Shown one piece after another: positions 10,680-19,810 of a stretch of DNA of 64,000 nt. Each line of letters opens with the position of its first letter. Positions within the stretch are counted from its first letter, which is position 1. The translations under genes and the position numbers were made by a program. This stretch comes from Chrysaora quinquecirrha (lineage: Eukaryota; Cnidaria; Scyphozoa; Semaeostomeae; Pelagiidae), in NCBI GenBank assembly GCA_014526335.1, contig JACTAT010000032.1, positions 9,578,505-9,642,504 on the forward strand, in the 5' to 3' direction. The notes under the pieces are model-generated. The model was not told where the DNA came from. It did no database searches and saw only the letters and a program-made list of their open reading frames with translations.

Positions 10680-12126
10680 TTATTCCATTACACTTCTTTG
10701 AATTTCTTTCCTCAGTGCCTTTGACTTTGCTTTGGACTGTTTTCTTTTAAAGTTATTTACAATATCTTTGGCATACGAGAATGAGCGTACTGTTAGATAA
10801 AGGGTCAAGACCTTTTTAAGCATTTCATCACAAACTTCTTGATCTAAAGCTAAACTAGCAGAACTAAACCAAGACTGATAGTTGCCTTTAACATCCTGAT
10901 GATTCATCAAAGAGTCTACCATAGAAGGAACATCAATTTGTTTAACGTTCAGTTTGCCAGTATATTCAAGGAATGTGAGCTCTGCCTGGGTCAAAATTTG
11001 TTCGACACTATTGCTAATTTTCCACAGACCACCCCTATTTACACTGTCAACAAGAGTGTGAGAGCTGGCAGACTCGGTTGCTTTTCCAGCTTGAAGAAAG
11101 GAAATGTAATGTTGGCCGACCTGTGAATGTTGCTTTTTGGTGAACTGTATTTTCCTATTCAATTTAGACAGTACATATCCACCAAGATACTGTAATGCAC
11201 ATTTCTCATTGACAGTTAGAATTTTCTTCACTGATGCCTCTGGTGTTCCTTTCTGTTTGGAATATGCAACAATCTTGTCTGCAATCCTTGTTGATACAAG
11301 TGTAGAGCCTTGGCTTGAAAATTCGGAAAACAGCTTTCTAAAATGTGGGATAACAACTGCATAATACTTGGAATAGAATTGCTCAGCATTTCCTTTGGAA
11401 ATCAATAAATCACTCAATTTTTGCAATTCAGCAATTCCTTCCCATTTGATATCATCACTGGGTGGAAGCACAAAAGCAAAACCAATGAACTGCTCACGAA
11501 ATTGGTGTGGAAAACACTCATCTTCAGCAACATCCCTCACACTTTGGGCTACAATTTCTTTAAAAACATCATTTGGCAGTCCTACAGCCATGTCCTTACT
11601 AGACAATTCACTTGCTTTGGGCTTGTGCTTGGCATTAGTGTGCCTTTTCAAACCGCCCTTTGTTTTGCATACAGCTGAGCAGATGTTGCAGGTAAACTTT
11701 CCAATTTCGGCTTGTACCTAGGAAGAAAAGCAGCATTATTAATTCTAAATTTTCAACCTCGAAAGGACAGTCAGTTCTTCATGAAAAGCTTGCTCACATT
11801 GGCAAAATTATAAAAGGGCTAATCAATCTGCTATAGAGGTAGATAGTCTGGTCGCTGCTGAACAAAGTTGGCTTTTGCTGTGGCCTAAAATAAAAAAAAA
11901 CAGAAGCCGGCCTTACCTCATCTGCTATCTCATCAAGTTCGGGTTGTATCTCCTCTTCAAAAAAATCATTGTCCAAAAGTTCCAAGATTACATCCAAGTC
12001 TTCACCACTTACTACTTCATTGGCAGTCATGATGTTTTGCTTAAATTCACAATCATTCACAGTGCACACTGCACAGAGAGAGCGAGTCAGTGAGGGATCT
12101 CTCGAGCCGAGCTTGAAAGTGTGCAT
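10680..12126 (-). CDS. Transposon-borne C2H2 zinc-finger protein, two exons, intact
   Basis: Exon 1 is 12126-11917, ending at a GTAAGG donor; exon 2 is 11717-10680, after a TTCCTAG acceptor; the join is phase 0 and gives about 415 aa. N-terminus: short acidic region rich in Asp, Glu and Leu. At the exon junction is one canonical C2H2 finger (CNIC, 12 residues, His, 4, His). The rest is mostly helical-looking, with ALQYLGGYVLSKL and a downstream GGLW motif that resemble the GYV/RGGL tail seen after the catalytic domain in many P-like transposases; that resemblance is my judgement, not a search result. It lies wholly inside the P element, starts about 70 bp inside the right repeat and converges on the transposase. 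The frame is undamaged although the transposase is broken. Role unknown: DNA-binding partner, repressor or cargo are all possible. Confidence 0.8.
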
Positions 12127-12194
12127 TGTCACGGCTCATTAACTCAAGATAAATCGTGACTCAACATTGAATCAGGAAACAATTGCGCCGCGCA

Positions 12195-12227
12195 CAGTTT
12201 CCCAACCAGTCTTTTCTATTTACTATG
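12195..12227 (-). repeat. Right terminal inverted repeat of the P element
   Basis: 33 bp ending ...TTTACTATG on the plus strand, reverse complement of 7350-7382 with one mismatch, followed by the duplication TTCTAAA at 12228-12234. Confidence 0.9.
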
Positions 12228-12499
12228 TTCTAAATAAACTTTTTTATTCACTATTCAAAAGCAACTGCTCAATAAGCAACTAGGGCTGTACCCAGGGTAC
12301 TAGGGCTGGAACTGATCTGAACATTAAACAACTGCTGGAATTCTAAGTAGGCAAGTAATTCAAGCTGCTGTATTCATGCCAAAATCTATATGATATGTTG
12401 ATGAGAAAAGATACAACAACCTTCGGTAATGTGTTTCCACTTACTGCCTCTCCTCCCCCCAGGTCTTGTGTTGTAGGCCTAACATGTTGGTGATTTTGA

Positions 12500-12830
12500 G
12501 CCGTGAAGTCAGGTAGCAACTTCTAAGCAACTTTGAGGGCTTGAAATACCCAAAGATTCAAGCAACTTCAAGAGCTGAAATATCCCAAATTTCGAGCAAC
12601 TTTGAGTGCTGAGAGGTCCGAATGTCTAAGCAACTTTGAGAGCTGAAATACCCAAAGTTTCAAGCAACTTTGAGAGCTGAGAGGTCCGAATGTTTAAGCA
12701 ACTTTGAGAGCTGAAATACCCAAAGTTTCAAGCAACTTTGAGAGCTGAAAGGTCCGAATTTTTAAGCAACTCTGAGAGCTGAAATATCCAAGTTTTGAGC
12801 GACTTTGAAGGCTTGACAAAAGTCCTGTTG
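12500..12830 (+). repeat. ~36-bp minisatellite with two alternating unit types
   Basis: About nine units of AGCAACTTTGAGAGCTGA followed by either AATACCCAAAGTTTCA or GAGGTCCGAATGTTTA. In the centre the two types alternate, giving a 72-bp dimer period; the outer units are more diverged. Confidence 0.85.
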
Positions 12831-13139
12831 TTTATCAAAAAAGCGTATAGCCCTATTTGCTTCTAAAACCATTTTTTTCAGAAGTGTATTTAGAAGTTGC
12901 ATCCCTTCCTGTGAAATGATTTTTATGGTCTCGTGTTTATGCTATATAGTTCCGATGCACTATTGCTCTTTTACGATCCGAAGTTAAAAGAACACTTAAA
13001 TTTCAACAAGAAGATCTCAAGGGTGAGACTGCAGAGCGAGAGCGTGTATTTTTCAACTTTCGCAGCATTTGTTAAGATTCTAAGTCCGCTCCAAAATATG
13101 TTATAGAGACAATATTTTTTTGAGAGTAATATTTTTTTT
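12831..13139. other. Intergenic, no recognised feature
   Basis: Unique-looking sequence between the minisatellite and the LINE 3' end. No ORF or repeat match to the rest of the window was seen. Confidence 0.35.
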
Positions 13140-14703
13140 TCTTTCTTTCTTTAAAGTTGGTAGCACTATAGCTTAAATTTAAAAAACTTATAGCTAATTC
13201 AAACCAACTAACTAAAAGAAACTATTAAATTAACAATCTAAAGCTAAACTAACAATTAACAGCATCACAAATTTGTTAAAAAGAAGAAAAACTTTGAATA
13301 GAGTTAAACATAACCTACGTTTTGAATATAATATTTGCATAAGTCGCATGTACATTTGAAATTCGTAAAAGTTTTGATCCTATTCTTAAATATATCTAAT
13401 GTAGGGGCATTTTTTAATTCTAAGGGAATTGAGTTCCAAATTTGGTTGCATCTATATGAGACAGTATTGAACCCATATAATTTATAGTTAGGCTTGGTAT
13501 TTCTGAACTTTGAGTCTCTTAGGTCATATGGACAGTCGTTAATTGAGAATATCTCTTCCATAAACTTTGGATTAAGACCATTTATTGTTTTGAAAATTTC
13601 AATCGCAAGATATTGTAAGTTCTTATTATGCGAGCTAATTGATTTACTTTTTATTAATAGATCTTGAAAACTTGATTCATAATCTTTATAGGCTATTCTC
13701 AAAGCTCTCTCGTGTATCCTATTAATTCTGTTGTTACTTTTCCTACTACAAAACATCCATATAAGGGGACAGTAATTAAAATAAGATACAATAAACGTCT
13801 TCATTAAAAGAATCCTTTTAGTTTCATCCATATAGTAGGCAACCCTAGCTAGAGCATTTACTTTCTTTCCAGCTGCTGAACAAAAGTTTTTAATGTGTTC
13901 ATCTAACTTAAGTTGGTTGTCTATTGTAATTCCTAAGAGTTTCGTACTTCTACTTTCTTCAATATCACATCCATTTATATTTATCTTAGCAAGATTTTCG
14001 TTGGGTGGATTTGCTTGAAAATTGATGAATTTACTTTTATCCCCGTTTAGCAGCATAAAGTTATCGCTAAACCACTTATTAAGAGTTATTACTTCTGATT
14101 CTAAACCATTGATGATTTTGTCATTATCTACATCTGATATCCATATCGTATTATCATCTGCATAGATACATAAGTTACTCTTATGATAAACAAAAAGATA
14201 TCGTTAATATATATGTTGAAGAGTAATGGACCTAAGATAGATCCTTGAAGGAGCCCTTGTTTGATTACCATCCAGTCACTAAATTGCGAGTTAATTTTCA
14301 CTCTTTGAAATCTCATGTTTAAATAGCTAAACATAAATTCTAAGCTATTATCACTAAACCCATAAACCTTAAGCTTTGCTAGTAGCAGTTTATGAGGTAA
14401 ACAGTCGAAGGTTTTTGATAGGTCCATTAGGACTGAGCCTGCAAGCTTCTTGTTATCTAGACTCTTTTTAACATCTTCAATTAGGCGTATTAGTGCATGT
14501 TGGGTGCTATAGCCTTCTCTGAATCCACAAAGCAATGGGAATAGTTTAGTATTCATGTAGTGATAGATCTGTTTGAACATTATTTTTTCAAAAATTTTTG
14601 ATGTCGAAGGTAATACACTTATGGGTCTATAATTCTTTTTATTACTAGCATCTTCCTTTTTAAACACAGGGGATACATTTGCCATTTTCATTAGCCACGG
14701 GAC
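13140..14703 (-). mobile_element. 5'-truncated CR1/L2-like LINE (reverse transcriptase part)
   Basis: Reading minus strand, 14691-14128 begins inside the reverse transcriptase palm (KMANVSPVFKKEDASNKKNY, RPISVLPS, GFREGYSTQHAL, MDLSKTFDCLPHKLL, a degenerate QGLLQGSILGPLLFNIYIND). The YADD catalytic box is present near 14160 but in another frame, so one frameshift separates it from the next ORF at 14056-13304, which carries the thumb and C-terminal region ending KCTCDLCKYY. The endonuclease and ORF1 are missing; truncation at about 14703 is typical of incomplete reverse transcription. The Q-to-L change in the usual PQGS box also suggests an inactive copy. Confidence 0.88.
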
Positions 14704-15117
14704 ATACGTTATATGACATACGTTAGCGACATACGTTAGCGAAATCTAACAACTCCTATGTCCCCCTTGTCCCAAAACAATGTTGGTGATAAAGCAAGCA
14801 GGACAAATGTCTTTCGAATCAACATCGCAGATGAGAAAAAGGGAGATTCATAGTGGAGGATGAAAGCTGAGATTAATTTACCAGTGTACCGGCCTTTTTT
14901 GCAAGCGTTCCAGTCAATATTCGTGACAGCGTACCAGGTGTACCGGATTTCACGCATGCGCATATTATGGCTTTGACTTTTCAATTGTATCGTGTACTGG
15001 ATTGGGTTTGTTCCGTACCGGGTCGATTTTTAGCCTATCGTACCGTGTACTGGGGGCTCTGTACCCGCGTACCGGGAAGCTGCCATCCCCTCACTTTATA
15101 GCTTGAGACCTTAAATC
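14704..15117. other. Short-repeat patch before the assembly gap
   Basis: Three copies of GACATACGTTAGCG-like sequence at 14700-14745, then irregular GTACCGGG/GTGTACTGG motifs (14885-15075). No coding evidence; ORFs read into the N run and are artefacts. Confidence 0.5.
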
Positions 15118-15617
15118 NNNNNNNNNNNNNNNNNNNNNNNNNNNNNNNNNNNNNNNNNNNNNNNNNNNNNNNNNNNNNNNNNNNNNNNNNNNNNNNNNNN
15201 NNNNNNNNNNNNNNNNNNNNNNNNNNNNNNNNNNNNNNNNNNNNNNNNNNNNNNNNNNNNNNNNNNNNNNNNNNNNNNNNNNNNNNNNNNNNNNNNNNNN
15301 NNNNNNNNNNNNNNNNNNNNNNNNNNNNNNNNNNNNNNNNNNNNNNNNNNNNNNNNNNNNNNNNNNNNNNNNNNNNNNNNNNNNNNNNNNNNNNNNNNNN
15401 NNNNNNNNNNNNNNNNNNNNNNNNNNNNNNNNNNNNNNNNNNNNNNNNNNNNNNNNNNNNNNNNNNNNNNNNNNNNNNNNNNNNNNNNNNNNNNNNNNNN
15501 NNNNNNNNNNNNNNNNNNNNNNNNNNNNNNNNNNNNNNNNNNNNNNNNNNNNNNNNNNNNNNNNNNNNNNNNNNNNNNNNNNNNNNNNNNNNNNNNNNNN
15601 NNNNNNNNNNNNNNNNN
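15118..15617. other. Assembly gap of exactly 500 N
   Basis: 500 undetermined bases, the same length as the gap at 44179-44678, so the size is a placeholder. The 3' exons of the gene at 17643-15803 may lie in it or beyond it. Confidence 0.98.
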
Positions 15618-15802
15618 TAAAACAAAATTGTGATAAACTTTGTGGGATGGAGCCATTGACTTTCCACTGTGATTGCAGAGATAGCAACCTTTTTGTATCA
15701 TTGTTTTCTATGTCTGATTTGCCTTGTGTCACAATTTTCGTCAATATACAAATATTTGTAGTGGATATCTATGTTTAAACAGTTTAAAAGTAGATTACTT
15801 AC

Positions 15803-17643
15803 AATTTTTATGGAATATTGACCATTTTCGCCATAAGAGAAATATAGCTGCTTGAATTCACCAAACGATAACCCGTTGATAACTAAATCGTGTGGAGCAT
15901 TCATTTGACCAAACTTTGCAAGATACCTCATGTAACATTGATTCACTGCCAAGTTATACTCCTAAAAAGTTAAATGGTGTGTTAGAAAAGAAACTCAAGG
16001 AAGCCTGAAAAATTTAAGAACCCAAAAACTGAAGAATTTTGCTTATGAAACTTGCCTAATGCATTTACATGTAATCAGTGATATAAAAACTTGGAATGAA
16101 GGAGAAAGGTGAAGGTGAAATGGCGTATTTTTGGCCAGTAGATCGGATTTCAGTAATAGGTTTACTAATCAAGACCTTAACCTTTGCTTGGATGCTACCA
16201 TACCTAGGGCTTGAGCTGAAACCTTGCTAAGCTTTTGACATCATGAGCAAGCTGGATTCGACCACAATTCCCGTCTTAAGAGTAGTCTAAAGTCAATGAA
16301 AATTTTGCATGCTCAGTGTTCTCTTTGTTTAACTAACATCATTTCTCTTTGAAATGCAAAAACCCTTTTATTCCAATGTAAAAGTCTTGCTTTATAGCTA
16401 GGAAGCTGTTATCACTTCCAGCCATTAGGAGAGATTTGCACAAAAATATTTGCTACTTGACAGCAATATGCTTTAACTTGACTTTAACTTTTTGAAAATT
16501 TTCAGCACGATGCCAGTTTGAAGTTTCTTATATAAAATTTTTTTAGCCAATGAATTTTGCAATTGCAACCTATGCCCCTTATCACCCTTATTCAGAATAT
16601 TATGTATGTACCTTACCTTCAACGAAAAGAGAAGATCACCCATTATCAAAAGTTTGTCTTCAAGAAAATCTGCACCAAGTTTTTGTTCATAAGTATTCCA
16701 TAGATTGAACAATGTACTTTGGCTGTACAAAGATGAATATTTTAAAGTTATTAAGATGTATACAAGCTATGTAACCTATATACACCTAAATGGGTATGGG
16801 TGGATAACAGTGCACTTGGTGTGTCATCATACTGAAGATAACTCAAGATATTTCATGAAAATGAGATGCTTTTCAAATTTTGAGGAAATGTTGTTTTTGG
16901 TCTGGTGCAACTTTTGTGCAGCTGGAATTACACATTGGATGTTTCAAGGCCATGAAATCCAGACTGGGCTTGCTGTGATGCAGATACCATACAGATAGAC
17001 ACGAGCATTCATCTTCATGCTTAATCCTGCATGTGCATCATCCATCAGACCAGGAGGTATACTGTATCATGCAAGCCCTTTGCCCTTTTAATCAAATCCT
17101 CTCTTTTTGTAGTTTTTATTTATCTTTGGTCTAGTTAAACAACTCTTTCTTTATAAGAAACTAAGATTTTTAACAGTAGATACTCAAAGTTTCTTAGTTT
17201 TCGGGCAATTTTGGTACTGAAAGTTTCTAAGCGGTTTCTAAGGGATCCAATTTTTTTAGTTCCAAAACAGGTAATTGACACTTAAATTTGACAAATAGAA
17301 GAAGCAATACAATTTAGTTTACATCAGCTGTTTTTTTGTAAAAATAGACACCTACCGGTATGGTGTAACAGAAGTTCGTTTTTCGATGCTATAATTCTAA
17401 TTCTAAAGATTGTTGAGACCTGCGCGTTTCTTATAATTTTGGGTTGAGTACTGAAAGCTTCTTAACTAATATATTTATCTCAGTAAAAGCAAGAGGCATT
17501 TCACGTTTCATTACAAACCTTTTTCCTTGCTTAGAATTCGCCTTGCCTGAAGTCTGACTTTCCATGCCATCTCTGTTCTTTGCCTTAACAAACTTCACAA
17601 ACCTTGAAAGGTCTTGCTCAAACGCAAGGCGAACAGTGTCCAT
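15803..17643 (-). CDS. 5' part of an unrecognised gene, three exons, possibly TPR-like
   Basis: Exons: 17643-17519 (ATG start, donor GTTTGT), 16722-16617 (acceptor TTGTACAG, donor GTAAGG) and 15961-15803 (acceptor TTTTTAG, donor GTAAGT). All junctions keep frame (phases 2 and 0) and give 129 aa. Exon 1 has MDTVRLAFEQDLSRFVKFV; exons 2-3 have NLWNTYEQKLGADFLEDKLL, then LLFSLKEYNLAVNQCYMRYL and LAKFGQ. The amphipathic helix pairs with LxxxxEYxxAVxxY spacing look like a tetratricopeptide-type unit, but I do not recognise the family. The gene is incomplete: further 3' exons should follow after 15803 and are missing from the visible sequence, with a 500-N gap 185 bp away. The first donor is weaker than the other two, so exon 1 is the least certain. 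Confidence 0.68.
16180..16285 (-). mobile_element. tRNA-like SINE fragment
   Basis: The segment TAGGGCTTGAGCTGAAACC...TTGCTAAGC...GCTGGATTCGACCAC aligns by eye with 43165-43270 (same strand) and with the reverse complement of 26105-26245. The shared core has a B-box-like GGTTTGAGC. It lies in the intron between exons 2 and 3 of the 17643-15803 gene. Confidence 0.5.
17105..17450. mobile_element. Degenerate TATAAGAAAC-family element
   Basis: TTTATAAGAAACTAAG on the left and TTTCTTATAATTTTGG on the right face each other, with several GTTTCTTAG / CTAAGAAAC motifs between. It is similar in layout to 20389-20789. It lies in intron 1 of the 17643-15803 gene model. Confidence 0.45.
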
Positions 17644-18104
17644 GTTTTTTAATTGTTTATGGAAGGCCTAAGATATGATTTGGCCGTTTTTTGGGCCTAA
17701 ATCCGACTATTTGAACGGCCGTATCTCTCCATAAAGAACTTCTGAAAACGTTTGAAAACTAACAGTTTAGAACATCTTATTTTGCTTGATACGCTTCCTG
17801 TAATTTTTCAAGCTTATAGACTTTATTCATTTGACAGTTACGATTCAAAACTTCTTGATTTCAGCGCCTTCTTGCCGCCATTTGTAATTTAGTCTCTTAG
17901 AAACGAAGCCGTTATTGCGCATGCTTGCTTTCCATAGCAACAAGATAAGAGAGGAAGGGGTAAAAAGTTAGAAAGTCGGAAGGTCGAAGTCGCGCAGTGT
18001 TGATGGATCTCTTTTTTGATTGTCCATTTTATCCTAATAATTCTTTGATTCTGATTCACCTTGCATATTGATTTCTCATTAGTTGCCTTGGAGGACCTGT
18101 CACG
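17644..18104. other. Upstream region of the 17643 gene
   Basis: About 460 bp with no repeat match. It would hold the promoter of the minus-strand gene starting at 17643. No TATA box or other defined element stands out. A 73-codon ORF (18110-17889, minus) has no recognisable domain. Confidence 0.35.
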
Positions 18105-18395
18105 TTTCAACGTTGTAGATACTGTTTGTCAAATATTTGAAATTTGCTTGTCAAGCCAAATTTTGAGCGTGTGGCCACGCCTCAAAGCATTGTGGACAAA
18201 CATTAATGAACAGAATTCCCTGCAAAGCATGTTTTAAAAAGGTCAAAAAAAGTTTTTTTCTTGACGTGAACAAAATTTTTGACCAGCAATGTTTTGTTAC
18301 GTGGCCAAACGGTCAAACATTTTATTCTGCATGACAAACAACTTTCAAATGTTTGATAAACAGTGTTTGATTGTTTTGACAGGTTCTAAGGCACG
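18105..18395. mobile_element. Diverged Harbinger-like MITE copy
   Basis: It contains family motifs GCTTGTCAAGCC, GTGGCCACG, TTGACGTGAACAAAATTTTTG, GTGGCCAAACGGTCAAACA and ends TTTGATTGTTTTGACAGG-TTC-TAA. The left tip is not clear. Same family as 33104-33386. Confidence 0.55.
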
Positions 18396-19372
18396 ACACG
18401 AAGATTGTGATACTTAATGCAGTACACATAAGCAAGCTACTGAGGTATAGTTAGAGCTGCAGGACTTGCGTATCATCAGTGCAGTGATGCCTTCGTGGAA
18501 ATCACATACTACAATCCTCGCCAAAATATCGAGGACACTAGTGAACTATAAACATGTTTTACCCTTTAATTCCGTCCCATTTTAATAGATTTGGATTAAT
18601 AGATCCCCTCCCCAGACTAAATTTTGGGATCATTGAAAACATTAATTTCGCCAACATTGAGTCGGGGGGGGGGGGGGCATGCGTCTTAATGCAATGATTT
18701 TGAAAAAAATTTGAAGTGTCCCAGCCATTTTGGCGAGGATTGTGGGTGAATCAATTTTGTACAATCGACCAGCAGTACGAAAACAAAAACTTTTTAAATA
18801 CTTTATTAATCTATATAATCATTTATTCATTACTTTTTCTTTATAAAACTTTTTAAATTTCTACTTAAAGGTCTAAAAAACAAAGTAGAAGTCCATAGTT
18901 TAGCAGTCTACTATATATGTTACATAGAAATATACAAATTATGAACACTGATAAAATTTTGCTCAAAGGAGAAAATACTAAGTTTATTACGACTTAAGAT
19001 ATCTATAAAGTTAAAAAATTTTTAGATTAATTTCATATCAAAGTTTAGTATTGAATTTTAATCTGAATCTCGAGCACCACTGGTTACATGTAATTTATTT
19101 GTTTGTTGCAGCAGGTTTCCCGTTCTGCCCTTTGGGACAATTGGAGTAGGGAGAAATAGAAATAAAGGTCGGCCTTAGATGTATACCATTCTGACTCTCT
19201 TGCTGAGCTTGTCCCTCCCTCAATGTGTGTAGATATTTCATAGTGGCCTACTAGGAATGCTCTTTCGTAAAGAATGCTCTTTCGTAAAGCAAACAGCCGT
19301 AAAGGCCCGATTTTCAGATAATCTCACAAAACTGGATATGTGAGCAGAGAAAAAATAATACTTGGCTCTACG
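18396..19372. other. Intergenic; G run and AT-rich stretch
   Basis: A G-run with 13 consecutive G at about 18663 follows CATTGAGTCG. 18780-19060 is very AT-rich. An exact 14-base duplication AAGAATGCTCTTTC occurs at 19250-19285. No gene found. Confidence 0.4.
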
Positions 19373-19373
19373 G

Positions 19374-19550
19374 AGCCCCATAGGGCCATGCGCATTAAAT
19401 ATTTTTATGCCAATCAACAATTTTCGCCCTTTTACTGCATACTTCACAATTTCTGCCTGTTTTACTATCTAAAGCGTATTTTTTGCCAGTTCCACTGCCA
19501 GTTCCACTGCTAGTTTTACAGCCAGTTTTACTATGGGGCTCCGTATGGCT
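19374..19550. mobile_element. Small MITE with 15-bp perfect inverted ends
   Basis: TACGGAGCCCCATAG at the left is exactly reversed as CTATGGGGCTCCGTA at the right. TGGCTC follows the right end and precedes the left end, a probable target duplication. The interior holds AGTGGAACTGGC-type 12-bp tandem units (read on the minus strand). Confidence 0.65.
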
Positions 19551-19579
19551 CAAGCTGCTCAAAATGAAACCTACCAAAC

Positions 19580-19585
19580 TTTTAT
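19580..19585 (-). terminator. Probable polyadenylation signal AATAAA of the discoidin gene
   Basis: AATAAA on the minus strand about 225 bp past the stop codon at 19811. It is the first canonical hexamer noticed downstream, but it lies beyond the MITE at 19374-19550's outer edge, so another site is possible. Confidence 0.4.
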
Positions 19586-19810
19586 TGCTAACAGTTTCTT
19601 AGCATTATAAAACAAAATTTAAGGGACTCTTTTGGGTTTTTTCTTTCAGTCTTTTTCTGGGGAATTTTGAAAATCCAATCAAATCTGTACCATCATGGTC
19701 TAGGTACATTTCAGTTTGAAACCCTCAATAGTGAATTAACAAGGCTCAAAGAACTCAGCTCGCAAACACTTGTGAGTTCTAATGGGGCTCTTATCCATAT
19801 GGGTTCATTT

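Larger units (their letters stand above)
7350..12227 (+). mobile_element. P-element-type DNA transposon, whole, with two convergent genes
   Basis: Inverted terminal repeats of 33 bp (7350-7382 and 12195-12227) start CATAGT and contain AAAAGACTGGTTGGGAAACT; only one base differs between them. TTCTAAA flanks both ends (7343-7349 and 12228-12234). CA...TG termini and a 7-8 bp duplication are known for P elements. Inside are a plus-strand THAP/P transposase (7590-10635, frameshifted) and a minus-strand zinc-finger gene (10680-12126, intact). Each gene starts close to one end and they converge with about 45 bp between them. The near-identical ends suggest a fairly recent insertion. Confidence 0.92.

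Noticed and set aside
11395..11721. Plus-strand ORFs opposite the zinc-finger gene
   Set aside because: They are antisense shadows of the 345-codon exon on the minus strand.
15035..15744. Three 200-codon minus-strand ORFs
   Set aside because: Almost all of their length is undetermined bases.
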